Part shown: in pieces, positions 16,228-24,970 of the stretch
Layout: every line of letters starts with the position of its first letter
Position numbering within the stretch: position 1 is the stretch's first letter
Assembly (NCBI RefSeq): GCF_006517815.1
Contig: NZ_CP041198.1
Span: 1,488,001-1,552,000 of the forward strand
Source: Pseudarthrobacter sp. NIBRBAC000502770
GTDB taxonomy: Bacteria > Actinomycetota > Actinomycetes > Actinomycetales > Micrococcaceae
Length of the DNA stretch: 64,000 nt
Direction: 5' to 3'
Notes under the pieces: model-generated
Told to the model about the DNA's origin: nothing
Seen by the model: the letters and a program-made list of their open reading frames with translations, nothing else
The model's database searches: none
Translations under genes and position numbers: made by a program

Positions 16228-16542
16228 ATGGGCGCAATTTTCGGTACGGCCCTGTCACTGATGCTGACCGTGGGCGGGGCGGCAGTGGCCGCACTGGACG
16301 GCCCGGGCGCGGCCCGGCACTACCTCGCCGGCCACGTTCTGCTCGGAGTAGGAATTGGACTGATGATCGCCACCGCCATGCGGACGGCCGCCCGTTTCCT
16401 CATGGCACGGCCCACCCCGCCGGCACGCGGAACCATGGTGCCGGTGCCCGTGCCCGGGCCGTCCGTTGACGCGGCCCCGGTCACAGTCCTGCCCGTCCGA
16501 TCCGGACCTGCCGTCCCGCTCCGGGGCAGGCATGCCGCCTGA
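16228..16542 (+). CDS. Small two-helix membrane protein, unknown function
   Basis: A 104-residue protein. Two hydrophobic segments (residues 2-24 and about 32-54, LAGHVLLGVGIGLMIATAM) are followed by a tail rich in Pro, Val and Arg. ATG 16228 is chosen because GGGAG lies seven bases upstream; ATG 16213 would also fit. I do not recognise a family. Its stop overlaps the start of the next gene by 11 bases, so the two are translated together. Both lie behind a tandem operator, suggesting induction by a specific signal. Confidence 0.65.
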   Translation: MGAIFGTALSLMLTVGGAAVAALDGPGAARHYLAGHVLLGVGIGLMIATAMRTAARFLMARPTPPARGTMVPVPVPGPSVDAAPVTVLPVRSGPAVPLRGRHAA

Positions 16543-17107
16543 ACTGAAGCCGGCGGGGCCCTCGGTGGCCGCAGCGTCAACTCCCGCACCCCGCCGCCGG
16601 GTCCGCGCCCTGCTGGTTCTCTGCTGCGCCGTGGTCGCGTGCGCCCTCGTCGCAGGAGCGGCAGGAGCCCAGCCGGGCGGTACGGACGGCAATGTCCTGC
16701 GCGGTTTCCAGATCCGCGTGCTGAGCATCAGCCAGGCGGCGTCGGAAAACAGGATGGACGGCGCACTCGCCGCCCTGCAGGCGCTCGAGAAGGATCTCGG
16801 TGAAGCCGCCTCCGCAGGCCGCATTTCGGCCACCCGCTACCGCGGCATCGAGGATGCCCTCTCTGCTGTTCGGGCAGATATCGCCACGCAGGTTGCAGCA
16901 GCGTCCGCGTCCGCACCCGCCGTGGAGCAGAACACCCCCGTGGCGCCGGCGCTGGCTGACACCTCCCAGGAAGGGCCCGCCGCCGCGGAACCGGTAGTTC
17001 CGGCTGCTGCACCCGCACCCGCCGCCGCCAAGGACGCGCCCGGTTCAAAGCGATCGGACACCGCCAAGGAAGCCAGCGGCAAGGCCAAGGGCCAGGGCAA
17101 ACCCTGA
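16532..17107 (+). CDS. Secreted Ala/Pro-rich protein, unknown function
   Basis: A 191-residue protein. An Arg-rich stretch and a hydrophobic segment (ALLVLCCAVVACALVAGAAGA) look like a signal peptide with an AGA cleavage site near residue 49. A helical region follows (about residues 57-115, FQIRVLSISQAASENRMDGAL ending in ADIATQV), then a low-complexity Ala/Pro tail and a Lys-rich end. Similar proteins in Arthrobacter are often labelled mucin-associated or hypothetical surface proteins; the label says little about function. ATG 16532 is embedded in the 3' end of the upstream membrane-protein gene. Confidence 0.75.
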   Translation: MPPELKPAGPSVAAASTPAPRRRVRALLVLCCAVVACALVAGAAGAQPGGTDGNVLRGFQIRVLSISQAASENRMDGALAALQALEKDLGEAASAGRISATRYRGIEDALSAVRADIATQVAAASASAPAVEQNTPVAPALADTSQEGPAAAEPVVPAAAPAPAAAKDAPGSKRSDTAKEASGKAKGQGKP

Positions 17108-17137
17108 CCCGGTCGGAGGATTCGGCACAGGCCAAGG

Positions 17138-17143
17138 CAGAAT
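17138..17143 (+). promoter_or_regulatory. Leaderless -10 hexamer CAGAAT for hrpB
   Basis: CAGAAT ends six bases before ATG 17150. The second A and last T are kept, the first T is lost. There is no Shine-Dalgarno sequence. Confidence 0.35.
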
Positions 17144-17149
17144 GGACGG

Positions 17150-19753
17150 ATGATTCCTCCTGACGGCAGCCCTGCCGCCGGCACCTTCAATCTTTCTGCC
17201 ATCAGTGCCGGGCTCGCTTTCGAAGCCTCCCTGCCGGCACTCCAGCAGGCCTTGGCCAGGGGCGCCGTTGTTGTCCAGGCGCCCCCGGGGACAGGCAAGA
17301 CCACGCTCGTCCCGCCGCTGCTCGCAAATCTGCATGCCGGTGACGGCCGCGTCATCGTCACGCAGCCCCGGCGTGTCGCTGCCCGGTCCGCCGCCCGCCG
17401 CCTCGCCGCCCTCGACGGAACAGGCTTGGGCGGCCGCGTTGGTTACACGGTCCGCGGGGAACGTCAGGCCGGCCCCGGCACCCTGGTTGAATTCGTCACC
17501 CCGGGCATCCTGCTCCGCCGCCTGCTGGCGGACCCTGGCCTTGACGGGACGGCCGCCGTCGTCCTGGACGAAGTGCACGAACGCGGCCTTGAAACTGACC
17601 TGCTGGCCGGCATGCTGGCGGAGGTCCGTGCGCTCCGCGGCGACCTCACGCTGGTGGCCATGTCCGCAACGCTGGATGCAACCCGGTTTGCAGCGCTGCT
17701 CCGCGATCCCGACGACGGGTCCCCGGCCCCCGTCGTCGGCTGCCCGGCGGTAAATTATCCGCTGGAAGTCCACTGGCTCCCGGCTCCTGCCGCGCGGCTG
17801 GACGCAAGGGGAGTGACGCCCGCCTTCCTTGACCATGTTGCCGAGGCCGCCGCGGACGCCCACGTCCGTGCCCTGGGAAGAGACAGCGCCGTGGATGCGC
17901 TTGTGTTCCTGCCGGGCGCCCGGGAGGTCTCCCGGGTTGCGGCGTCCCTCCGCGGCCTGCTGGGCAGTGCCGTGGATGTGCTGGAACTGCACGGCCAGGT
18001 GGCAGCGGCGGAGCAGGACCGGGCCGTCGCGGGCCGGCGCCCCGGCGACGCCCCGCGGATCATCGTCTCCACCGATCTTGCCGAATCATCCTTGACGGTG
18101 CCCGGCGTCCGGCTGGTGGTGGACTCCGGGCTGGCCCGGGAACCGCGGCGGGACTCAGGCCGCGGCATGAGCGGGCTGGTGACGATTTCGTGTTCCCGGG
18201 CGTCCGCGGACCAAAGGGCCGGCCGGGCCGCCCGCCAGGGCCCGGGCCTGGTGGTCCGCTGCTACTCGCAACAGGCCTATGGGGCAGCCCCCGCCCACGT
18301 CACGCCGGAAATCAACGTGGCGGACCTGGCCGGCGCTCCCCTCACCCTGGCATGCTGGGGTGCGCCCGGCGGAAAGGGCCTTGAGCTGCCGGACGCACCG
18401 CCCCGCGGGTCCATGGACGACGCCGTCGAGGTACTCAGGGAGCTGGGTGCGGTGACGGGGGAAGGGCAGGTGACGGCCGCTGGCCGCGCCTTGGCCGCCA
18501 TCCCTGCCGATCCCCGGCTGGCCCGGGCATTGCTCGACGGCGGAACCTCCACCGGACGCCCGCTGGCCGCCGAGGTGGTGGCCGCCCTCACCGGGGACCA
18601 CCGCGCTCCCGGCGGAGACCTGCCCCGGCTGCTTGCCCAGCTCCGCGCGGACAAGGGCACCGCAGGGCGGCGCTGGGCGGAGGAATCCAGCCGGTTTGCT
18701 GCCGTGGCGCGGCGGCAGGGAGCGGGGGCCTCGACCATCGCGGCCACCACCAGCGGCCCTGAAGCTGTGGGCGCTGTCGTTGCCCTTGCCTTCCCCGACC
18801 GCGTGGCCCGCCGCGTGGCCGGCAGTGCGGACGCGGGGCAATACCTGCTGGCCTCCGGTACCCGGGCCGGCCTGCCCGCAGGCAGCACACTGTCAGACCA
18901 CGAATGGCTCGCAGTGGCTGAAGTGGCGAGGGCTGCGGGCCGGGATGCTGCGGGCACGGGCGCTGTGATCCGTGCTGCCGCACCCGTGACGGCCGCCACG
19001 GCCGCCGCGGCGGCCTCGCACCTGCTGACCGACACCGTGGACGCCGCGTTCGTGGGGGGCCGGCTGAGCGCGCGCAGGACCAGGCGGCTGGGCTCCATCA
19101 TCCTGTCGACAGCACCGGCGCGCCCCACCGCCGCGCAGGGAAGGGTGGCCGTGGCGGCCGCGCTCCAGTCCGAGGGGTTGGCGGCGCTGAGCTGGTCGGC
19201 GGCGGCGACCTCCTTGCGGCGCAGGCTTGACTTCCTGCACAGGGAGGCGGGAGAGCCCTGGCCGGACGTGTCGGACCCGGCCCTGCTGGACAGGCTGGAC
19301 GAATGGCTTGGCCCGGAGCTTGAGGAGCTTGCAGCCGGGAAATCAGTGGGCTCGATCGACCTGGCCAACCCCTTGGGCCGCCTCATGCCGTGGCCGGAGG
19401 CCGCCAGGCTGGATGTGCTCGCGCCCGAAATCCTCGAGGTCCCCAGCGGCTCCCGGATCCGGATCGAGTACCCGGAACCGGGCGACGCCGCCGCCCCTGT
19501 CGTTGCGGTGAAGCTCCAGGAGTGCTTCGGGCTGGCCGAGTCCCCGCGGCTGGTGGACGGCCGTGTCCCGGTCCTGTTCCACCTGCTGTCACCGGCCCGC
19601 CGGCCCCTCGCCGTAACGGCTGACCTGACCTCGTTCTGGGCCGGTCCCTACGGCCAGGTGCGTGGGGAAATGCGGGGCCGTTACCCCAAGCACCCGTGGC
19701 CCGAAGACCCGTGGTCGGCGCCCGCCACCGCGCGCACCAAACACCGCAAATAG
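17150..19753 (+). CDS. hrpB: ATP-dependent RNA helicase HrpB
   Basis: An 867-residue DEAH-type superfamily 2 helicase. Walker A is APPGTGKTT at about 44-52, motif Ia follows (TQPRRVAARSAA), then motif II LDEVHERG near 138-145, motif III SATLD near 170 and motif VI QRAGRAAR near 355. The C-terminal extension ends in the HrpB-specific block (LGRLMPWPEAARLDVLAPE ... ARRPLAVTADLTSFW). Length is normal for the family. In E. coli HrpB is dispensable; the actinobacterial role is not firmly known. It stands alone and reads toward a convergent small secreted-protein gene. Confidence 0.95.
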   Translation: MIPPDGSPAAGTFNLSAISAGLAFEASLPALQQALARGAVVVQAPPGTGKTTLVPPLLANLHAGDGRVIVTQPRRVAARSAARRLAALDGTGLGGRVGYTVRGERQAGPGTLVEFVTPGILLRRLLADPGLDGTAAVVLDEVHERGLETDLLAGMLAEVRALRGDLTLVAMSATLDATRFAALLRDPDDGSPAPVVGCPAVNYPLEVHWLPAPAARLDARGVTPAFLDHVAEAAADAHVRALGRDSAVDALVFLPGAREVSRVAASLRGLLGSAVDVLELHGQVAAAEQDRAVAGRRPGDAPRIIVSTDLAESSLTVPGVRLVVDSGLAREPRRDSGRGMSGLVTISCSRASADQRAGRAARQGPGLVVRCYSQQAYGAAPAHVTPEINVADLAGAPLTLACWGAPGGKGLELPDAPPRGSMDDAVEVLRELGAVTGEGQVTAAGRALAAIPADPRLARALLDGGTSTGRPLAAEVVAALTGDHRAPGGDLPRLLAQLRADKGTAGRRWAEESSRFAAVARRQGAGASTIAATTSGPEAVGAVVALAFPDRVARRVAGSADAGQYLLASGTRAGLPAGSTLSDHEWLAVAEVARAAGRDAAGTGAVIRAAAPVTAATAAAAASHLLTDTVDAAFVGGRLSARRTRRLGSIILSTAPARPTAAQGRVAVAAALQSEGLAALSWSAAATSLRRRLDFLHREAGEPWPDVSDPALLDRLDEWLGPELEELAAGKSVGSIDLANPLGRLMPWPEAARLDVLAPEILEVPSGSRIRIEYPEPGDAAAPVVAVKLQECFGLAESPRLVDGRVPVLFHLLSPARRPLAVTADLTSFWAGPYGQVRGEMRGRYPKHPWPEDPWSAPATARTKHRK

Positions 19754-19778
19754 CCGTGCTGCGGCGCCTGCCGCCGCG

Positions 19779-20003
19779 CTACGGCTGCTCGGGGATCCAG
19801 GACGGTGCCTCAACACCGGCGCCGGTCAGGTTGTCGCAGCGCACCAGTTGTGATCCGATCCGCTCCAGCGGGCACGGCACAAAGCTCGGTCCCGGGGCCT
19901 CGTCCGGGAATCCGAACGCTGGCCCGGCAGTGAACAGCGCGGCCACGAAGAGTAGGGCGGCAACGCCCTGGGTGCGTCGCGGTGAACGGAGTATGGCAGT
20001 CAT
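19779..20003 (-). CDS. Small secreted two-cysteine protein
   Basis: A 74-residue precursor. ATG 20003 has AAGGAGG seven bases upstream, a strong reason to accept it as a gene. Residues 1-32 form a signal peptide (Arg-rich start, then GVAALLFVAALFTAGPAFG). The mature part of about 42 residues has two cysteines (FVPCPLERIG, LVRCDNLTG) that could form one disulfide, and it ends in WIPEQP. No family recognised. It is divergent from the LuxR-type regulator at 20162, with about 160 bases between the starts, so that regulator may control it. Confidence 0.65.
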   Translation of the reverse strand: MTAILRSPRRTQGVAALLFVAALFTAGPAFGFPDEAPGPSFVPCPLERIGSQLVRCDNLTGAGVEAPSWIPEQP

Positions 20004-20161
20004 GATCCGGCCTCCTTGGCTCATTGTTGGACTGACACCCACACTCTCCGCTGTCCTCCTTCCCCCACATCCGGTATGCACCCTCAGAAGGGGGATCCCT
20101 ACTCCTCATCTTTGTGGCAGGCCACCCCTGTACTGCCGGCCGACTGTGGTGGGACGCTGTG

Positions 20162-23071
20162 ATGGTGGCCGGCAAGAACACTGGTGGCCCCTCCCTGGTG
20201 GGGCGCGACCAGGAGCTTACGGCGCTCACCGACATGATGGACGCCGTTCGGAGTGGCACCGCGCAGACCGCGGTTGTTTCCGGGGATGCCGGCGTCGGCA
20301 AGACGGCGCTGGTCCAGGCTGCGTGCGCTGCCGCGGGGCCTGGCGACGTAATCCTTCGCGGTGCCGCCCTGCCCTTGGGCGATGTGACCGTTCCCTACCT
20401 TGGCCTGCGGTCAGCCTTGCGTTCCGCCCCGTCCTATACGCCCGCCGTTCCGTTATCCGCGGCAATGGACGGCGGGTACGCCGGAAACGTGCCCCTGCTG
20501 GTGGACGACTGGCTGACCTCGGCCAGCGCCACTACTCCGGTCTTCCTGGTCATCGATGACCTGCATTGGGTGGACCAGGACACACTGGACGTCCTCATGT
20601 ACCTGGCGGGCGGACCGTCCGAGCGGCGCCTGGGAATCATCTGCACCCTGAGGGCGGGCGAACTCGGCGAAAGCCACCCCCTGCAGACGTGGCTGGCGGA
20701 CGTCCGGCGGCTGTCACAGGTCCGAATGCTGGATCTCGGCCCGCTGGACAGGCCGGCGACGGAGTCCCAGATAGCAGGCATCCTGGGGGCACCGCCGCCG
20801 CAGTCCCTCGTGACGGACGTGTTTGGCCGGACCGCCGGCAATCCCTACTTCACGGCCCTGCTGGTGGGCGGCCTTCCGGCCGGTACGGCCCAACTTCCCC
20901 AGGGGCTCCACGGCGACCTCAGGCAGGCGGTGCTTCGGTCCTGGCGTGGCTTGCCGCAGGGTGCGCGTAACCTGACCCGCCTTCTGGCGGTGGCCGGCCG
21001 GGCAGTGACGGAGCACGAATTGGCTGCCGTGGCAGCGGGCGAACAGTTGCAGGACAGCACCCGGGTGACGCTGTTTCTGCAGGCAGCATCCGCCCGCGGC
21101 ATCCTCGATCTGGGCCCGAACGGCACCTACTGGTTCCACCACCCCTTGATTGCCGAGGTGCTGGAGCTGGATGTGTCCGCGGACGAACGGAAGATCCGGC
21201 ACGCCGCGTTCGCCTCGATGTATGAGTTGCAGGCCAGCACGGACCCGGACCCCCAACTTCCGGCCGTCATCGCGGACCACTACTATTTCGCCGGGAACAG
21301 CCCCGCCGCATATCGATGGGCCCTGGCAGCCGGCGATCCGCTGACCGCTTCGGGTTCCGCAGCCGAGAGGCTCCGCATGCTCCAGCGGGCGGCGTCGCTT
21401 CACCATCAGATGTCCGGGGAAGAAAGGGCGCAGCGGGAGCTATGGGACCGGATCCGGGCGGCTGCCCAGACAACGGGGGCTTTTGCAGCTGAACTTGAGG
21501 CAGTGGATGCACTGCTGGCAGGGATGGACCTGTCGGCGGAACCCCTGGCCGCTGCGGAGCTGCTGATCCGCCGCACCCACCTGCGATATTCCACGGGGCA
21601 GGAGTTCTATGCCATGGACGGTGTCACCGAAGCGGTGAGGCTGTCCGGGGCTGCGCCGGAAAGCTGGCAGCATGCCTTCGCGCTGGCAGAGTTTTCCTAT
21701 GCATGCCAATGGAACGGCCTTCCGGGAGGGCCGGCGGCAGCGGCCAGTTCCCTGGAAGCGGCGCGGCGGGCCGGGCACCCCCGGGCATTGTCCTACGCGC
21801 TCACCGCATCCGCCATGGTGGCCGTCCGCGCCGATCTGCCGGACAGGGCGGCCCAGCTTGCCCGCCAGGGCGCCGCGGAAGCGCTCAAGGCGCACGATTT
21901 CTGGGGTTACGTTCACGCCATCAGCTGGCTGGGGAATGCCCAGGAGGCCTGGACCAGCGCCCTCTACGCGGACCTCATGCACGCGGGCAGGCTGGAGCTG
22001 GCTGCCTGCGGCGGCCCGCACACGTATGTGGCCAAGCTCGCGGCGGACGAAGCCGCCAGCCACCTGGTGGTGGGAAACTGGCGGGCGACCCAGGAGGCGT
22101 TGAGGATCGCGATAAACCTCGATCCCGGCCCTATGGGAGACGTCAGCGGGCGGCTCACGGCAGCCCGGCTTGCCCTCCTGCAGGGCCGCGGCGCCGAGGC
22201 CGCAGCCCACCTGGCGAGGGCGGAGGAAATCAATACGGACAGTGGCGCATTCGTGAACCTCAGCTTCGCCGCCGTCCGGGCGCAGGTGGAATCCGCCGTC
22301 GGGCATTTCCGGATGTCCTACGAATCCTCGCTGGCGGGTGCCATGCGGCCCGGCCCACCACCGACCATGTGCGAATGGCTGCTCCCGCTGGCCGCCCGTG
22401 CCTTGGCCGACCTGGCCCAACAGGCCAGGGACACCGGCTTCCCGCCGGACGGATTCGTTGCCGAGGCCCGACAGCTGAAGGAGCGGTTTCCTTCCGGGCT
22501 TTTCGAATCCGGTTCCCATACCGACCTGTACCGGCGCCAGACCACGGCCTTTTCGCTGTTGTATGAGGCCGAACTGGGCAGGGTCCGGGGGATATCTGGG
22601 AATGGTGGGTCCTGGGTCCTTGCAGCCGACGCCTTCAACGCCGGAAACCTGCCCTGGGAGGAAGCCTACTGCTGCAGGCGGGCCGTCGAAGCGATGCTGC
22701 TCCAGGGCCAGTCGGGGCGGCACCGGGCCCCAGCGCTCCTGCGGCGCGGCCTGGCATTGGCCCGTGAACTCCGGTCCGCTCCCGAACAGGAAGCCCTGGA
22801 GCGGCTCGCAGTACACGCCCACATCGCCGCTGACCCATTGCCGGCCGTTGGCGTTAAGCGGGCACACCTGCCCGGACTCACTCCGCGGGAACAGGTCATT
22901 CTCGAATTCGTGGTTGCCGGCAAGACATACAGCGAAATCGCGAGCGCCCTGGTCATCAGCGAAAAGACCGTCAGCTCGCACATCTCCAACATGCTGAGGA
23001 AGACCGGCGCAGGCAACCGCGTGGACCTGGCCAGGCTGGCAGGACTGGACGCGGTCACTCCAGGGAACTGA
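20162..23071 (+). CDS. LuxR-family regulator with AAA ATPase domain (LAL type)
   Basis: A 969-residue transcription regulator. An N-terminal STAND-type ATPase domain carries Walker A (GDAGVGKTALVQA, about residues 41-53) and Walker B (VFLVIDDLHWVD, near 125-136). A long helical repeat region that probably senses a ligand or partner follows. The last 65 residues form a GerE/LuxR helix-turn-helix (LTPREQVILEFVVAGKTYSEIA ... ISEKTVSSHISNMLRK). This is the MalT-like LAL architecture, usually an activator. ATG 20162 is used; the open frame reaches 20114. Its 3' end overlaps the convergent hydrolase gene by 17 bases. Targets are unknown; the divergent secreted peptide is a candidate. Confidence 0.92.
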   Translation: MVAGKNTGGPSLVGRDQELTALTDMMDAVRSGTAQTAVVSGDAGVGKTALVQAACAAAGPGDVILRGAALPLGDVTVPYLGLRSALRSAPSYTPAVPLSAAMDGGYAGNVPLLVDDWLTSASATTPVFLVIDDLHWVDQDTLDVLMYLAGGPSERRLGIICTLRAGELGESHPLQTWLADVRRLSQVRMLDLGPLDRPATESQIAGILGAPPPQSLVTDVFGRTAGNPYFTALLVGGLPAGTAQLPQGLHGDLRQAVLRSWRGLPQGARNLTRLLAVAGRAVTEHELAAVAAGEQLQDSTRVTLFLQAASARGILDLGPNGTYWFHHPLIAEVLELDVSADERKIRHAAFASMYELQASTDPDPQLPAVIADHYYFAGNSPAAYRWALAAGDPLTASGSAAERLRMLQRAASLHHQMSGEERAQRELWDRIRAAAQTTGAFAAELEAVDALLAGMDLSAEPLAAAELLIRRTHLRYSTGQEFYAMDGVTEAVRLSGAAPESWQHAFALAEFSYACQWNGLPGGPAAAASSLEAARRAGHPRALSYALTASAMVAVRADLPDRAAQLARQGAAEALKAHDFWGYVHAISWLGNAQEAWTSALYADLMHAGRLELAACGGPHTYVAKLAADEAASHLVVGNWRATQEALRIAINLDPGPMGDVSGRLTAARLALLQGRGAEAAAHLARAEEINTDSGAFVNLSFAAVRAQVESAVGHFRMSYESSLAGAMRPGPPPTMCEWLLPLAARALADLAQQARDTGFPPDGFVAEARQLKERFPSGLFESGSHTDLYRRQTTAFSLLYEAELGRVRGISGNGGSWVLAADAFNAGNLPWEEAYCCRRAVEAMLLQGQSGRHRAPALLRRGLALARELRSAPEQEALERLAVHAHIAADPLPAVGVKRAHLPGLTPREQVILEFVVAGKTYSEIASALVISEKTVSSHISNMLRKTGAGNRVDLARLAGLDAVTPGN

Positions 23072-23741
23072 TGAATTCAGCCACCGGCACGGCCAGTGAC
23101 GCTCCGACTTCGCCTGCCGGCCGTTTGTGACCAGCAACCGCAAACGAGTGGTCCCCGCCCTCGACCCACTGCAGGACGGCGTTGCGGCCGATGTGGGAGA
23201 CTACATCCTCGAGGATGTGCGGCGTGGCAAACGTGTCCCGGGTTCCCTGCAGGAACAGCATCGGAGTGGCCAACCCATACAAGTGTTCGTCACGCAGCTT
23301 GTCTGGTTTGCCGGGCGGATGGAGTGGATATCCCAGATAGACCAGGCCGGCCGCCGGCATTCCCGCCGCGACGGCCATTGACGCCATCCGGCCGCCGAAT
23401 GACTTGCCGCAGGCCACCAAAGGGCCGGTGTCGCCGCGCAGGGCAGCCTGATTCGCCGCGGCATCCATCACAGCCCGCCAGGTGGCGATGGCCACCGGAG
23501 GCCGGTCCGGGAACTTGCGGCCCGCTTCCCGGTACGGAAAGTTGAACCGGAGCGTGGCGAGGCCCAGGACGTTGAGCGCATCGGTGAAGCCGAGAAGAAA
23601 CGGGTCCTCCATACCGGCGCCGGCACCATGAGCCACCACGACGGTGGGTGCGTGGGGTGAAGGTTTGCCGGGACGGCCGTAGGCGGCCGACACTGTGCCA
23701 TCGCCCACGGGAATGGTCAGCTGCTGATCGGTTCCGGGCAT
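23055..23741 (-). CDS. Alpha/beta hydrolase, KANL3/Tex30-like
   Basis: A 228-residue alpha/beta-hydrolase. VVVAHGAGAGMEDPF supplies the oxyanion region. The nucleophile elbow is CGKSFGGRM (Ser in GxSxG), the acid is in LQGTRDTFA and the His in EGGDHSFAV, so the triad is complete. It belongs to the group annotated as dienelactone-hydrolase-like or Tex30. No secretion signal is present. The start ATG 23741 has CATGAT six bases before it and no Shine-Dalgarno. It is divergent from the primase-polymerase gene at 23810. Confidence 0.88.
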   Translation of the reverse strand: MPGTDQQLTIPVGDGTVSAAYGRPGKPSPHAPTVVVAHGAGAGMEDPFLLGFTDALNVLGLATLRFNFPYREAGRKFPDRPPVAIATWRAVMDAAANQAALRGDTGPLVACGKSFGGRMASMAVAAGMPAAGLVYLGYPLHPPGKPDKLRDEHLYGLATPMLFLQGTRDTFATPHILEDVVSHIGRNAVLQWVEGGDHSFAVAGHKRPAGEVGASLAVPVAEFISSLE

Positions 23742-23797
23742 GGGACCATCATGCCGGACCAGCGGGACAAATGGTCCAGCGTCCGCGCGGCGGGGTG

Positions 23798-23803
23798 TAC
23801 GTT
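23798..23803 (+). promoter_or_regulatory. Leaderless -10 hexamer TACGTT for the LigD-type polymerase
   Basis: TACGTT ends exactly six bases before ATG 23810, with no ribosome-binding site. Confidence 0.5.
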
Positions 23804-23809
23804 GTCCCC

Positions 23810-24847
23810 ATGGCGAGCGAACAAACCACCATTACCGTCCCGGGTCCCAACGGCGGGCGTGAGATGCGCATCTCCAGCCCCAACCGGGTTCTCTGGCCCG
23901 ACCTGGGCCTGACCAAGCTCGACCTCGCACGGTACATCTGCGACGTCGGGGAGGCGTTCATCGCCGCCAACGGGGACCGCCCCGTGTCGCTCCAGCGGTA
24001 CTCGGACAACATCGAGGGCGAGATGTTCTTCTCCAAGAACCCGCCGAGGGGAACGCCGGACTTCGTCCGGTCCGTGAAGGTGGTGTACCCCAGTGCCCGG
24101 TCCCATCCCCAGTTGGTCCTCGACGAGCCGGCGGCCGCCGTCTGGGCCGTGCAAATGAACACCGTGGTCTTCCACCCCTGGCCGTCCCGCGCCGGGAACA
24201 CCGACAATCCGGACCAGTTGCGCATCGATCTTGACCCACAGCCCGGAACCGACTTTGGCGACGCCGTGCCGGCCGCCCTGGTGCTCAAGGACGTCCTGTC
24301 GGAGGCAGGGCTGGAATCGTTCATCAAGACCTCCGGAAACCGGGGACTGCATGTCTACGCGCCAATCGAACCCGTGCATGAATTCCTGGACGTCCGGCAC
24401 GCAGTCATCGCCGCCGCCCGGGAGGTCGAACGGCGCATGCCGGACAAGGTAACCACGGCGTGGTGGAAGGAGGAACGCGGTCAACGGGTCTTCCTGGACT
24501 TCAACCAGGCCAACCGGGACCGCACCATCGCCGGCGCCTATAGCCCGCGGGCCCTTCCGCACGCCCCGGTATCCTGCCCCATCACCTGGGATGAACTCGA
24601 AACCGTTGATCCCAAGGACTTCACTGTCCTCACCGTCCCGGACAGGTTGAAAACCGTTGGTGACCCCTGGTCCCGGTTTGGCGGGAACCCCGGCTCCATT
24701 GGCACGCTGCTCGACTGGTGGGACCGCGACACCAAAGCGGGTTTGGGCGAGATGCCGTTTCCGCCGGACTATCCCAAGATGCCCGGCGAACCGCCCCGGG
24801 TGCAGCCGAGCCGCGCGAAAAAGCAGACTGACGCCAACAACGACTGA
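23810..24847 (+). CDS. Stand-alone LigD-type primase-polymerase domain
   Basis: A 345-residue archaeo-eukaryotic primase-type polymerase, equivalent to the polymerase domain of LigD. Landmarks are the N-terminal RISSPNRVLWPDLGLTK, the catalytic carboxylates in LRIDLDPQPG, SGNRGLHVYAPI with the conserved HVY strand, and FLDFNQANRDRTIAGAYSPR, which contains the third acidic residue. The family fills gaps and adds ribonucleotides in non-homologous end joining. Neither a ligase nor a Ku gene is in the window, so its partners are elsewhere. The C-terminal tail is Lys/Pro-rich. Confidence 0.93.
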   Translation: MASEQTTITVPGPNGGREMRISSPNRVLWPDLGLTKLDLARYICDVGEAFIAANGDRPVSLQRYSDNIEGEMFFSKNPPRGTPDFVRSVKVVYPSARSHPQLVLDEPAAAVWAVQMNTVVFHPWPSRAGNTDNPDQLRIDLDPQPGTDFGDAVPAALVLKDVLSEAGLESFIKTSGNRGLHVYAPIEPVHEFLDVRHAVIAAAREVERRMPDKVTTAWWKEERGQRVFLDFNQANRDRTIAGAYSPRALPHAPVSCPITWDELETVDPKDFTVLTVPDRLKTVGDPWSRFGGNPGSIGTLLDWWDRDTKAGLGEMPFPPDYPKMPGEPPRVQPSRAKKQTDANND

Positions 24848-24863
24848 CCCGCGCCCTCCAAAA

Positions 24864-24933
24864 CGGGGCACTTTGGCACGGACACGCCGGGCGCCGTCGG
24901 AAATTACGACGGCGGCCCCGCCAAAGTGCCCCG
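24864..24933. terminator. Nested palindrome between convergent genes, probable bidirectional terminator
   Basis: Outer arms CGGGGCACTTTGGC (24864-24877) and GCCAAAGTGCCCCG (24920-24933) are exact complements over 14 bases. Inside them CGCCGTCG (24892-24899) and CGACGGCG (24907-24914) form an 8-base stem with a seven-base loop. It lies between genes that end toward each other. No T tract is evident, so a repeat-family palindrome is the alternative. Confidence 0.55.
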
Positions 24934-24970
24934 GGAGCGCAGGGGTGGCCCGGGACTAACCGAAGCAGGT

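Noticed and set aside
21440..23143. 567-codon frame antisense to the LuxR-type regulator
   Set aside because: Low-complexity, no motifs, overlaps a convincing regulator.
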